64,000 nucleotides of DNA from Dipteronia dyeriana (taxonomy: Eukaryota > Streptophyta > Magnoliopsida > Sapindales > Sapindaceae), in contig CM065298.1 of assembly GCA_032871835.1 (NCBI GenBank), forward strand, positions 72,072,154-72,136,153. Direction: 5' to 3'. Below the pieces are notes generated by a model that was not told the origin of the DNA, searched no databases, and saw only the letters and a program-made list of their open reading frames with translations. The position numbers and the translations under genes were made by a program. Below, one piece after another: positions 10,657 through 23,120 of this stretch (its first letter is position 1; every line of letters begins with the position of its first letter).

Positions 10657-12078
10657 ATTTTTAGGGACTAAATTGTAAAGCCTTTATCTTAAATTATAAT
10701 GATTCTCCTTTAAAGTGTGTCATTGCGGCACACATGAACATTTTTCATTATGAAAAAGTAAAAGTTATTTGATATTATTGCTCAATTTCATGACATTGGA
10801 CCGCAGTTGAAATAATTGTTGATCCGCTGAAAAAGAAAATGCATGAACTTCAAGTTATAATTAAGCGAAAGATTTGCAAGAGGTAATTATCTCGGACATG
10901 CACATTCCCGTTTAGTTTAATATGTGTACATCTTCTCTTTTACGTTTACAGTGACACAGTTTCAAATCCTATTATACAGTCGCTCATATAACGTTTAATC
11001 TTTATAGATTTCGAGCTCAACTTGATAAAAATATATAAAAAAAAATTAGGTCGGATATGGTTAGTTAGTTGTGTCTTGTGTGTATAAGATCTATCAATAA
11101 TAATGATCTTTAATAGCAGTTTCAAGTAAATATAATTCAACCTTTACTCAAATCAATTTCAATCATGTAAAGCAACCCCATCATAAATTATTTCAATTCA
11201 ATACAGCTTGTTGACCTAACGATTTAACAACTTCAATAATCTTTTCATATCCAGGTTCATATTTTTTTTCACTAATTTCATATGATTGTGCTTGAAAGAT
11301 TACTAAAAAAAAGTATTTGTTGGCAACTGTGCACCTCGATCCCCTTTGTAATTGTGATGGAGTTTGAATTAATCTCTCCTTAGTCCTTTACTCATGGGGA
11401 GATTTTTCGTTTGTAATGTGGCGAGCTTCTTGGTTTAATTTTGGGAAATTAAATAATTGGTACATACCTTCTCAAGAAATAATAATAATAATAATAATAA
11501 TATTTGGAACATAAACATACCATTTTTTTAAAAAAAAAATTCAACCCAAAAAACAGGATCTAAGATCGTTTCATCCTCTAAACTTCATCTAAATTTCTAA
11601 AAATCATGTGACACTTCGGTGTTCATTTAGCATTATTGATAATAAATAATTATAATTTAGTTTTTTATTTTTAATTTTGTTAAGACTGAATCATTAGTAT
11701 TAAAACGGTTATTATCATAGTTTTTAAAATAATTATTATTAGTTGTTGAAAAAATAATCTATTATGAATTTAATTAGACAAATGTTTGATTAATGTTGGT
11801 ATTAACACTGTTAGACTCAAAAACGGTATACAATTATACATGTGTTTGGTACATTATAAAGTTAATTGCTATGAGATTTTTTAATGACTAAAAACGTTTT
11901 AATTTGTAATTTGTATTAAACAATTATTTAATTCAAATACCAACACGAATATAAAATAATTTTATAATATTTAATTCTAATGTTAATATTTATTTATTTT
12001 TTTATAATTCACATTAGCAACATGTGTATCATTATTAACAAGTAGGTATAAAATGCTAGATCTTCTACCGGTTGTAGC

Positions 12079-12112
<34 letters not shown>

Positions 12113-14259
12113 TAGTTCTAGATCTATATATATATTATGTATTTTTGGAGAACATAAAAAAATAGTCTGCTAATTATTAAAATAATAAATAAAAAATTTA
12201 TAAACAAAAAAAAAACACTACTTAAAAATAACCATTAAAAAAACTCAAATTATATTGGTAAATTATAGAGATAAATAATAACAGCAAATTCATATGTAAT
12301 AGATGGAATAAAAAAGTGACGTAGAACATGTAGCTGAGTCTTATGCGGTTTTGGGGACCATCATAAATTAAAAGTTAAGTGACTTCGCGAGGTCTTTTAA
12401 AGTCACAGCCATAGACGGTGAGGCATGTCGATTTTCGACCAAATTCCATCATTTATGTCCCGAAATTGCAGTTTTTCCATTTTAGGAAGGTTGACTTTTT
12501 AGTTATAAGTTGACTTTGACGATTCAGAATCGTCTACCGTTAATTTTGGCTTGTTTAGGGTCGTTGGCATCTTTTATTTCCGCAACTATTGTAACTTCGC
12601 TATTTTTGGTATCTTTTGTTATTTTTGGTAACTTTTGCTATATAATCCTGTTTCTTGTCCACTAATGATTCGGATTAGGGTTTAATCACTTTAAATATCC
12701 TTGTAAGCTGAAAGACTCATTAGCTTTTGATTCAATAAAATTTCATAGTATCCTCTTTAATTTATGTTGGATTCCAGTTTTCATAGAATATAGATGTCTG
12801 TTTATTTCTTTTGTGTTTCCACTGCGTCAAAATGTCTTTATGGTAAATTAACAAAGTTAATTTGATCATTTAAAAGAATTATTAAATCTCACAACATATT
12901 ATTTTTAATTGTTTTTTAGATTATTAAATAATGACTTTTAAAAATTTTGCAAAATATATTTATTCTTTTTTCATACTAAAATTATTAAATAATCAAATTT
13001 TAACTTATTTAAAGCAATAGCAAACTAACTAGACCATAATTAGTTAAAGTCTAGACAAGAGGAGATAACTTTGTAAAAAAAATAATTGAGGAGATAATTC
13101 TTATTGAAAGGTTTTCGTGTGCGAGAGCTAATTTTTTTTAATTCCAAATATTTATAAAAAAAAAAGCATTTTAGACAGAAGAGATTTCATAAAAGCATTC
13201 CAAAAACACACCTTCAGCTCTTGACCCAGCTCAAATCCAATGTTTATTCTTAAAGTTAAACTTGAAAACAAACAATGATAAAACTAAAATAAAAACAAGT
13301 GGGTTCAGAGAGTTTTTTTGTGCCGCAAATCGTAGTAAGTTTATTAGATTCATCTTATGATCAACACCATAAAGTAGCTTTTTGGTTTCCATTAATCATG
13401 TCTAAAGTTGAACTCCAATCCATTATCAAATTAAGTTGAATATATTCACTTAAATAAGAATTGAAAGCATAGACTATAATGTGTTTTATTGCTTAATGTC
13501 TGCTACTTGTTAGTTAATTATTACAGTAATCTAATTGTCCTAATTTTATTCCATAGTTTCCACAAATGTTCAGATATAAATGACGATGTATGGTTGGCAA
13601 ACTTGGGTTGAACAGACTATTAAGGGTAGAGAAAGTTATGGATAAACCCCAATATGATTCGTTTATATATTATCATTATTTATTAAAATATGATAAGATA
13701 CGGGTTATAGAGACTATATATTATTATTATGTTTTATTAAAGCATGATATGGAACGGGCAAGAGGCCTACAAGTTACGAGATTCAGTAATTACGTACATA
13801 CTGAAAATCGTGTATGGTGTGCGACTTGAACACCCTGTAACAACCGTAAAAATGGAGATATACACTAAGGGGATATACTATGATCCATTTAATAATTACA
13901 GATTATATTAACGTGTGTTTTATGATATACATTGTGCATCTATGTAACATTACAAAATTAGGTATATAATGCTTCATAGCCATGAATATTTTTTCACAAA
14001 TTTGGGAGTTTGTGCAATTTTGATTTTTGTATTATATAACATTATATAATCACTTAATATGTCCTCTTAAGTCACATGTTAATAAGACCTACTAATTACC
14101 TTAAAAATCAAAGCTTCAAATATCCTATATAATGTAACCCATTATGCCATTTAAATGATAAAGAGTATTTTTCGTTTAACCCTTTTAATATGCGCTAAGT
14201 ATGGTCTTAGCTGCAATTCAGTTTTGTGGAATGGTATAAATATAAGAACATGATCGAAT
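10657..14259. other. AT-rich intergenic stretch
   Basis: No coding domain is seen. It holds a (TAA)n run near 11,481-11,503 and a T32 run at 12,080-12,111. A piece at about 12,290-12,790 looks like the promoter-to-end part of an LTR (TATATAATCC, then a polyadenylation-like AATAAAA), but there is no second copy to prove it. The 79-codon frame near 13,590 is tyrosine-rich, AT-driven and not credible. Confidence 0.4.
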
Positions 14260-15410
14260 TTTGTTAAGAGCATTAACAAGCTGTTTTGTGAAAAACATAG
14301 GGCGTTCAATATTGTGCAGAATGGATTTAATGTGGTGGTTGGTAGTGGGAGTAAGGTTCGGTTGTGGCAGGATGTTAAATGGGATTCAGTTCCTCTTATG
14401 ATTGCTTTTCTGAGATTTTTGCATTAGCTACAAATAAGAAAGGTACGATTTCTGAGTATGGTAATTCGGCGGAGTCCCGTTGGGTTTGGAATGTGAGTTT
14501 ACGTAGAGTTTTGTTTAATTGGGAGGTGGATCAATGGAATTGTTTTATGATGTGCTTGGAGAGTGTTAAGTTAAGATATGAAGTACCTGCTGCTTTGGCT
14601 TGGAATCATATGTCAAGTGGCCTTTTCACTGTTAAATCTTTTAGAAGGTGCCTAGATGACAATAATGTGAGAGTGGATCCGTTTTGTGATTCTCTTTAGC
14701 AAGGGATTTGTCCTCCTAAGGTGGAGGTTTTTGTTTGGCAATTACTAAAGGGAAGGGTGTTGGTAAAGGATGTGTTACTTAGATTTGGATGTCAGCAGGT
14801 AGGAGATAATGAGTGTCCAATGTGTGGTAGTGGGAGTGAATCAATTGATCATTTGTTCTACATTGTGTATGGTCTGATGTGGTGTGGAGAATTTGCATGG
14901 GTTGGTGGGGTGTTTCTTCGTGCTTATCTCATTCCGTTAAGGAATGGACTGGTAGCTGGAACTTTTTGTGTCCGTCAGTGTCGCACGGAAGAGCTTGGAA
15001 TACACTATTCTTTACCGTAGTGTGGTCGATATGGGAGTGTCGCAATGAAAAGACTTTTAATGGAAAAACTTCAGACCTAGGTGTAGTATTGGACACGATT
15101 AAATTTCGTGTTGTTCTTTGGTTCAAAAATCATGGTTGTGGATCAAATATTGATTTAACTTTGCTTCTTTTGGATGTAAATGAAAGATGTGTGGATAATT
15201 CAGTCGCCAAAGTAAAAAAGTCTCCAGTTGTTTATCTTCCGTCTGTCTCTGAGTTTTATTTTAATGTGGATGGATCCGCTAGAGGTTGTCTGGGAGAAGC
15301 AGGTATTTAAGGCGTCTTACGGGATGTGAAATGCAGAATCCTGTGCCTATTTTCATTCCAGCTGGGTGCCCCCTTGAGGCAACAACAGCTGAAGTAATAA
15401 CAATTCACAG
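14260..15410 (+). pseudogene. LINE D: zf-RVT and RNase H region, first part
   Basis: This is the 3' half of a plant L1-type LINE polyprotein. From about 14,320 it reads NVVVGSGSKVRLWQDVKW, then after a frameshift FSEIFALATNKKGTISEYG, RWVWNVSLRRVLFNWE and LFTVKSFRRC. Next comes the zinc-finger-like zf-RVT block (PPKVEVFVWQLLKGRV, CPMCGSGSESIDHLF). After more shifts an RNase H start follows (FYFNVDGSARGCLGEAGI) that runs to 15,410. Reverse transcriptase proper is absent (5' truncation is common for LINEs). At 15,410 the frame is cut by a solo LTR, and the rest of RNase H continues after it. Confidence 0.85.
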
Positions 15411-17926
15411 TGTTAGGTTTTAGTTTGTGTTGGCATTAATTCCATATCAAAATGATGTTTACTTGTAACGATTTAGTTGTTTAGATTCATGATGATTCAA
15501 GCTTCAAAGAAGAATGAACAACAAGTCAAAGCAATTTCTAAGTCTTCAAAGAGAAAGGATGTAATATGGTTCTACAAAGGTATACTAAGACCTTATCTTT
15601 CTCTTATAAGGCTTAGGCACACATACACAATTCATACATTTGTTTTCCTGCATCGTTGTGCACCATTATAGGCACACACATACAATTCATTCATATGTGT
15701 CCCTGCATCGTTGTGAACTATATATAACACATTCACACACTTGAAGATGAATGCTCATGCATTGGTATGGAAATAACATGTTTTAGAAAATGCATGAATG
15801 GAGACTATCTCTATATAGTTTGCATTCTAGTGTGAATTGTGTTTTTTTGTGTATATGTTTGTATAACATGAATATTGAACTTGAATTTAGTCTTAAATCA
15901 TTCTTGATTGAGTTCCGGTCATTTCGGTTACTCATACTATTGATTTCAAGTTCTAAGTCAAAAGATACTACACTTTCAACTCATATTGCATACATTGTCT
16001 TTGTATTCGTATATCGAGTCGAATTATTATTTTCTGGGTTGAGTATCTTATATGTCCATGTCCGTGAGAGAGTTACGGTTTGTAATCTAGAAACGGATTC
16101 AAATTCCAAGTTTCGAGGCCGGAGAACGGTCGAAGAACGCTAGAGGAGTGCAAAGGAGTTGCACCTTGGCCAAAGGCCATCAAGAGGTGCAAGCCTGAGA
16201 TGGCGCGTGGCCATCTCGGCTGCAACTCCTTGCTGCCCCGAGATGGCCACGTGCCATCTGGGGGAAGCAATAACAAAGGAGGGCAATTCGGTCATTTTAG
16301 CTTCATTCTTTCCCTCTCCTTTATATTCCTCTTCCCTCTCACATTTCATTCTAAGAAGAAATTTAAAATTGAGTGTAGAAATTTTTTCTTTACATTTTCT
16401 CACCTTTTAAACACCTAACTTCTTCATTCGAACTTCGATTTGAGTGATTCAAAGTTTAGAGTGTTTGTCTATTCATCATCCATCTTTTCTCTGAAGGTTT
16501 AAGTGAGTTTTATTGTTGTCTTTGGAGTCTAAACTCTCAAAAACGGGACTGCACCAAAATCAACTAAGGTATTGATTTTCTCTCAAAGTTTTCTTTTAAA
16601 ACTTGGTCAATTGCCTTGGGTTTTCTTCTTCAACATATTTATGTATCTTATTATTGTTTTGATTTAAGTTTTGAACTCTTTTAAAGATAGGTTGAATTTC
16701 AATTGAAATCTTACATGTTGAGTTAGGTTTTGATTTTGTCTATATTTTGATTTTGTCTATGTTTTGATTTTGTCTATGTTTTCATATGTTTGGGATTGTA
16801 TTGTGCTAACTTTGATTCTAGGACTATTTGATGATCTTTGATTGATTGATTTTATGAAAAATAGTTTCCCACATGTATTCAGCTCTCTTGGCCGAATTCT
16901 CTCAATGATACATGTGCTTATATTCTTTTGAGCTATTCATGTGTTTTGTTGAATCTATGAATAGGAATATGCTCTAGAACTTTAGCTTTAATCTAAATGA
17001 CTTTGTCATAAGATTTGAGCATGTTTTTGGTATATGTGATTTAAACTTGATTATGTGATTAATTGAAAATATCTTGTGATTCAAGTTTTAGATCTATGCA
17101 TGTATCTAGGTTGTAATTAATGTTGAACACATCTTACATGATCTAGATGGATTAAACATGCATGATTGACTAGACTACATTTGATTTGTGCATTCATGCT
17201 CATGTCTTGTATTTTTCATAGTATGTGTTAATCATAACATTCTATGTTACGTGCTTGTTTACGTTTTGCATTTATGATCACCTAGATGCCTTGTAAGAAG
17301 GAAGTCTTGACTATAGGTGTGAGACCTATGTTGTTGAGCAAGAAAGTCTTGGCAAGAGGTGTGAGACCTTGGATTGTCAAGTAAGGAAGTCTTGGCTAGA
17401 GTCAGGAGGACTCAGATAGTTGAGCAAGAAATCTTGCCTAGGATCGTGAGGATCCGGAAGGGTGAGCGAGGAAGTCTTGACTAGAGTCGGGAGGACTCGG
17501 ATAGTTGAGCAAGAAATCTTGCCTTGGGTCGTGGGGATCCGAAAAGGTGAGCGAGGAAGTCTTGATAAAAGGTGTGAGGCCTCGGATTGTTGAGCATGAG
17601 GACGACATCTTCATGAGTAGGATATGAGGGTAGTTTCTAAGTGAAGGGGTCACTTGAGAGATTGTACTTGTCTTATCTACTAGTGGATTTTGTTTGCCGG
17701 TGGTTTCTAACCCGTGGAGTTTCCTCTTCGGAGGTTTACCACGTTATATTTTGTGTCAACTTTTCTCTATCCCTATCTCTCTTGTATTTGTATTTGTTAT
17801 TTGAATACTATAGATAGAATTCTTTATGTAAGTTGACTTCCTTTCTATAATATAGATTGTGTATGTGTTACAATTACTTGTTTGTATCACACTTTACTTG
17901 TTTTATATATTGATTAAGTGTCTTTA

Positions 17927-17982
<56 letters not shown>

Positions 17983-18037
17983 TGTGATACAAGCAATCTA
18001 TGTTAGCCTTGAGCATTTAACCGTGTTTGTATTTTCA
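15411..18037 (+). mobile_element. Solo LTR of family E, 2,627 bp, in LINE D
   Basis: It starts TGTTAGGTTTTAG and ends GTATTTTCA, as do the two LTRs of element E at 45,899-48,157 and 53,466-56,024. CACAG flanks it at 15,406-15,410 and 18,038-18,042. Removing the LTR and one CACAG rejoins the RNase H reading frame of LINE D, so the boundaries are secure. Near its 3' end a (TA)n tract (about 17,928-17,976) has expanded, and about 70 bp present in the E LTRs just before the end are lost. A possible promoter is CTCCTTTATATTCC near 16,317, found in the other copies too. Confidence 0.93.
17313..17582 (+). repeat. Tandem array of small hairpins in the family E LTR
   Basis: Units of about 40-55 bp built around AAGTCTTG each carry a short inverted repeat with a 5-nt loop. 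The stems and loops are ATAGGT-GTGAG-ACCTAT (17,313-17,329), AGGT-GTGAG-ACCT, GAGTC-AGGAG-GACTC (17,399-17,413), GGATC-GTGAG-GATCC (17,441-17,455), GAGTC-GGGAG-GACTC (17,484-17,498), GGGTC-GTGGG-GATCC (one wobble) and AGGT-GTGAG-GCCT (one wobble). Between them lie AAGA/TCTT hairpins such as GCAAGA-AA-TCTTGC (17,424-17,437). The same array is in the E LTRs at about 47,390-47,690 and 55,255-55,560. The minus-strand open frames here are artefacts. Confidence 0.8.
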
Positions 18038-18498
18038 CACAGAGCTTCTCAACTGATTTCTGGAAAGGCTTCTTTGGCTGCTCGCTCTATCACAATCTTT
18101 AGTGACTTGACATATGTTATAGCCTGGATTAATAGTTCAGATTTTGAAAATCTTAAGTTTGTTCACTTAATTTACGACATTCGTCAGTTTCTGAAGACAA
18201 TACCTAGTGTTGATATCAAGTATATGCCAAGGGAGTTGAATTCCTTTGCGGATAGTCTAGCTAAAGCTGCATCTGGAGGTGGAGGGGATAGATTGGAGTG
18301 GGGTGATGTTTGATACTTTGATATTTGCTGATATAGGTCTTGCTCTGTTTTGGTTTTTAGTGTGTTTTTTAGCTGTTATGTTAGCTTAGTTTCGGTTGTT
18401 TTGGGAGGGGTCTGGTGACTCTGCCCACAATTTTATACTGACGGTTTGCCTTTCGGGGCTTTTATAAATACTACTGTTGTTTCTAAAAAAAAAAAAAA
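18038..18498 (+). pseudogene. LINE D: RNase H second part and 3' end
   Basis: From the CACAG duplication the RNase H frame resumes: ASQLISGKASLAARSITIFS, later IPSVDIKYMPRELNSFADS and a stop at about 18,313. This is the usual C-terminal part of LINE-linked plant RNase H (SD...PR.LN..AD). About 170 bp of 3' untranslated sequence follow, ending with ATAAATACTACTGTTGTTTC and an A-run (about 18,486-18,498), which marks the LINE 3' end. The apparent N-terminal SLIYIYIYIY stretch of the open frame comes from the (TA)n tract of the solo LTR and is not part of the LINE. Confidence 0.88.
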
Positions 18499-19146
18499 CA
18501 ATTCAATAAACAAACACAACTCACTTAAATCGTTTACAAAAAATATAGGGTTATGACTTGACTCGGGCAAGTATTACTATTTTTTTAAGTTAAAAGTTAA
18601 AATATATTCGAGGGATTCAAATCCAAAATAACCATAACCATAGCTAGACATGCCATTAAATTCAAATGAAAACTTGTTAATTGCACGCTGTACACTGTAA
18701 TTGATCATCAAATATATAAATAAATTGTCATCTTAATTCTAAGACTCAGCAACCATTTTTTATTTATATATATATAATATTTATTTCGTTTTTGGATTTA
18801 AATATCTGGAATTGATTAATGCATTGACATGTTTTCATCAATATTACAATACCTAAATGGTTTAACCTATAATATATAGGAAGTGATATAGTTAATTGCT
18901 ATCAAATGTGGTGGGCAGTTGTTTCCTGTTTCTGCAAATCACTTGACAAATCTTTAGCAAATATTTGCTGATTCATATCGAACTTTTCATGATTCATCAG
19001 GACCACCACATGCCTACCTCAACATGTCAAAATCTTAACCTAGTTAGGAAATTCTCATGCTTCATGCATTAATGTCATACTATTTTGTTAGCCAGATATA
19101 TAACTCTTTTTTTTTGTTGGTATACATGAATATGGAATGTAGATTC
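18499..19146. other. AT-rich spacer, no feature seen
   Basis: This stretch lies between the LINE D poly-A tail and the Tourist-like element. No open frame, terminal repeat or tandem array was recognised. Confidence 0.5.
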
Positions 19147-19149
19147 TAA

Positions 19150-20059
19150 GGCCCCGTCCTGTAGCTGTTTTTCAGTTCGTTTTCGTTTTTAATTTTTAAA
19201 AACGATTTCGAAAACACGTTCGTTAACCGTTTTTCATTTTATTTTCGAAAAAAAAATGAAAAACAAACTAGTGTTAAAAATGAAAGATTTGAAAAACATA
19301 AAATACTTGTATTTTGTTTTTCTTTTTTCGTTTTTGTTTTTCATTTTGTTTTTCATTTTTTTTATATTAAAAAAAAATCTTAAACTATTAATTGTATTGT
19401 TATGCGTTTGATATGATTAGGACAAGACGGAATAAAATTTTTAAATTACCAAAGTGCCCCTCTTATATATAATATATTTTATGTATATTATATATAATAT
19501 AGTTTAAATATTATATATTATAATATTTACATAATTAGTAAATTAATATATAATAATAATATATATTAATATAATATATATATATATAATATAAATATAT
19601 AATAATATATTATATAATATTATAAAAATATAATATAAAAATATAATATTAATTTTTTATAATTTTTAATATATAAAATAATATATATATTATTATAATT
19701 TATGAGTTTAGTTTTGATTAATTTATTTTTTTGATATGTTTTTTTGAATTAATTTTTGATGTGTTACTTTTGTTTAATTTAAAAATTACAATACAAAAAT
19801 TATATTGGTTAATTATTTAATCAATTTGTTTATAGTTGTTATAATATTCAACAAAATACTAAAATTGATATTTCAATTTTTGATAGTTTTCGGTTAACCT
19901 ACCAGACGCGTTTTTTCCGTTTTCATTTTCAATATACAGCTTTCAGTATTTGCTACCAGACGCGTTTTCAGAAATCGAAAATGAAACCAAAAATACTGTT
20001 TTTATTTTCATTTTTATTTTCGAAAAACAGCAACTGAAAAATGCTTACAGGACGGGCCC
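19150..20059. mobile_element. Tourist-like (PIF/Harbinger) non-autonomous element, 910 bp
   Basis: The ends are inverted: GGCCCCGTCCTGTAGCTG on the left and, read in reverse complement, GGGCCCGTCCTGTAAGCA on the right. TAA flanks it at 19,147-19,149 and 20,060-20,062, the usual duplication of PIF/Harbinger elements. The subterminal parts on both sides are rich in GTTTTTCATTTT/AAAATGAAAAAC motifs, and the centre (about 19,460-19,700) is almost pure AT. No transposase is present. Confidence 0.82.
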
Positions 20060-20062
20060 TAA

Positions 20063-20669
20063 TTTAGTTTTTCTCAGATGTCTTGTGGATTAAAATTGAG
20101 ATATAGGTAACAAGTAACAATGTGACTTGATGTTTAAAATTTATATATAGGTTTCACCGTCCAATGTAACATAATGGTAAATGACGCTCATTCAGTTCGA
20201 TAATTTAATTTGTTGACGTATATAGTATAATATTGTCCATTTCGATATAATTTGGAGAGGATATGATCTTAACTCACAACTTTATTGTTGCACGGCATCC
20301 GTCAACCTCTTGTTCATGGTTCATTTTAGACTTGAAACCATGAAATTTCCAGAGATTGTTTAGCTGTAACCACCTTATGTCTAATTTTCCTTACAGTTCT
20401 GTAATTTTCCGAGGCAATATAGCCATAGAGCAAAAATGACCTCAACTTGACATTTTGGTGACTCTGACACCAGATTAATTTTAAGAATACTAAACCCAAC
20501 AACAGTTTAAAGTTTAAACTTTAAACTAATAGAGTTAAGTTCACCAGTAATATTCAAGTTATGACATGTCAAGAGTATCATAATCAAATGTTTAATTAGG
20601 CTAAATTTGGCATCAACAAAGAACCTAATTATGACCTTAAAATCCCATATAACCTAATTAATTACAGCC

Positions 20670-20765
<96 letters not shown>

Positions 20766-21522
20766 CTTATAATGCATGGCTGGGTAGATATAAAACATGG
20801 GTTTGAAATCTATGTAAAGGGACAGATAACAGCTGGTAGCCTTCACATGGAAAATGAAATCTGACGAAAAATAATCAAGAGCACCAAAGCAGGACCACTT
20901 ATAGAGATTGTATTTGTTGATGAGTTTGATATTTTCACGCTAAAATACCCCCCCCACCTCCTCGGGACTTGTTACTTTCAAACATCTACAGAAACTATGA
21001 ATTGTTCTCGCTTTTCAACCGCTCTATGGCCCTCTCTCCATGTGGATCTAAACATCAAACTTTAAAGCAATTCATGAAAATCACTTTGTTGTATTGATTT
21101 CTACAAAGGTAAATATATTATTGGCAGAAATTTATTCTTTCAGGACATCAGATTGATAGAGGGAGAATCAATCAGATTCTTCCATATTTATTTATGTATT
21201 TTTTACTGTTGTTATTGATAAGATTCTTTAATTCTTTAATATATGCACACATGTACATTATTCTGAATCATACAAATAAAGTGAAAACAAATTAATCGAT
21301 TATAGGGCATATTCATTAGTGGAAATAAAAGGAAATAATAATTTTTCTTATGGACTTTTAAGAGTAATACTATTTTAATAAGTTACGTTTAAATAACACA
21401 TATCGATAAAAATACTTTCATTTCCTTCTTTTATTACGTTTTTACCATTTTTTAGGGTTGTTTTTCTTTCTAAAACATCCAAGGAGGTCCTCCATGAATG
21501 GAGATGGTACAGACCTTCATTG
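20063..21522. other. Non-coding spacer
   Basis: No coding domain or element ends were recognised apart from the compound microsatellite listed separately and a C9 run near 20,948. Confidence 0.45.
20669..20763. repeat. Compound microsatellite (CT)n(TA)n(GA)n
   Basis: A CT run, a TA run and a long GA run follow one another without interruption. CT and GA are reverse complements, so the block is one long imperfect palindrome with an AT core. It may form a cruciform or triplex and is likely to vary in length. Confidence 0.9.
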
Positions 21523-21530
21523 GAGGTAAC

Positions 21531-22106
21531 TAGGGATGCACGTTTGAGGAATAAGGATGAATATAGGTCTCTCCCCCCCCATTTGGGAAAAATGGGGATG
21601 GGAATGTTTGACCTCCCCCATCCCCATCCCCAATTCCTCAGTTTTTTTCTGTTTTCTCGTATCCCCCGTTCCCACATTTTCTCATTTCCCTATTTAACTA
21701 AAAATTATAAATTAAATTAAAAGAAAACAAACATTTCAATACAAATAAAAATATCAATGTATTACAAATTCAACATAAAATGTTTCAAATAATTCAAATA
21801 TATATTATAATTATATTTATATACTTTTGGGGGAAATGGGAAAATGGAGGTCCCCATCCCCATCCCCATCCCCATTTCAATTTAATTGTGGGGAAAATGG
21901 GGAAAATGGGAAAATGGGAAAATGGGAAAATGGGAAGGGGGAGGGGTCTCCCCATCCCCATTTTAATTTGGGGATGAAAATCATCCCCATCATCCCCATC
22001 ACCCTCCCCATCCTCATTTCTCATTTCCCCATTTCCCCCAAAAGAAATCCCCAAATGGGGATGGGGTGTGGGGATTTAGGGCCCCGGGGATAAATGTGCA
22101 TCCCTA
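21531..22106. mobile_element. hAT MITE with GGGGATGG-type repeats, 576 bp
   Basis: The terminal inverted repeats are TAGGGATGCAC and GTGCATCCCTA. The 8-bp duplication GAGGTAAC is exact at 21,523-21,530 and 22,107-22,114, as expected for hAT elements. The interior is a mirror arrangement of CCCCATCCCCATC and GGGGATGGG/GGAAAATGGG tracts around an AT-rich centre. Five open frames crossing it on both strands (rich in Ser-Pro, His-Pro or Trp-Gly) come from the repeats and are not genes. Confidence 0.92.
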
Positions 22107-22114
22107 GAGGTAAC

Positions 22115-23120
22115 TGAAAAGTTTCATTTTTGCTCAATAAATCTTAGAAATTGGAAATGAAGATAAATTCTTAAATAAACAAAATGAATTCGAATTATTA
22201 CCGTTCACCATACGGAAACCCAAATTCTACAGTACAAGTAGTATCGAACACGGATTGCATCACCGGAGGTCGGAGGATTACGATGCAAGTACCCATACTC
22301 TAACAAAGATGAGGGAAAATACTCTTGATTTTCTCCCTATCTAATCTCTTATGTATTTCTGTATTATTATTAATGTGTTGCACATATCTTGAACACACAT
22401 AACACTTGCCCGGAAGTTAGTTCTTTCCATAAAACTCACTCTTTTATACAAAATACACGTTTCTATGTATTATAATTTGCAAGAGAAGTTTTGCACTGTA
22501 TGCAATTAGGCAGTTATTTCATCATTAATAGCCTTAGGCTTAGTGTATATGGATTTTGTACTCTCCATGTATTGTTTGTCATCTTGGCCCACTTGAGTAT
22601 ATAATGGATCTCCAACCCATACCCAAATATACCAATATGTCCCAATCGCATAAGTGGATCCAACACAATCAAGTTACCATAAACGCATCATGGGTGCACC
22701 ATTATTAATCAACATCTCTCACTCACCCATGATGGCGTAAGATATGATACATACATATGAACCATTGAGATTTAACATAAATGTTATCATCAGAGTGTTC
22801 ATACGGATAAATGCATCGCTTGACCTATAAACAACCAATGTATATAAAAGGGAGTTAACAATCTCAATTCTCAATTGTATATTTTCTATTTACAATAGAT
22901 AATATTGTTTATTATTGTATCCTAGATTAAATATTAATTTTTTTGTTCAGTCCAAAGTATATTTTATTCCTCTATTATTTGAAAAAATTATGCTTGACTT
23001 TATCACAATTCATGTATTCACAATTATATCTATAAATACAGTTGGTCGACCTTTGAATATATAAATCAGATAAAAAATCATCTAATCTTCCCATTCCATC
23101 CTTTGCTCTTGGTCTCCAAA
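22115..23120. other. Non-coding spacer
   Basis: No gene or element was recognised with confidence. The 70-codon minus-strand frame at 22,975-23,187 runs into the CACTA terminal duplication and has no motif I recognise. Confidence 0.4.

Noticed and set aside
17918..18313. A single 131-codon gene starting with an Ile-Tyr repeat
   Set aside because: It is an accidental fusion of a (TA)n tract in a solo LTR with the RNase H end of LINE D.
21375..22093. Overlapping open frames rich in Ser-Pro, His-Pro and Trp-Gly
   Set aside because: They are translations of the GGGGATGG repeats in a hAT MITE on both strands.
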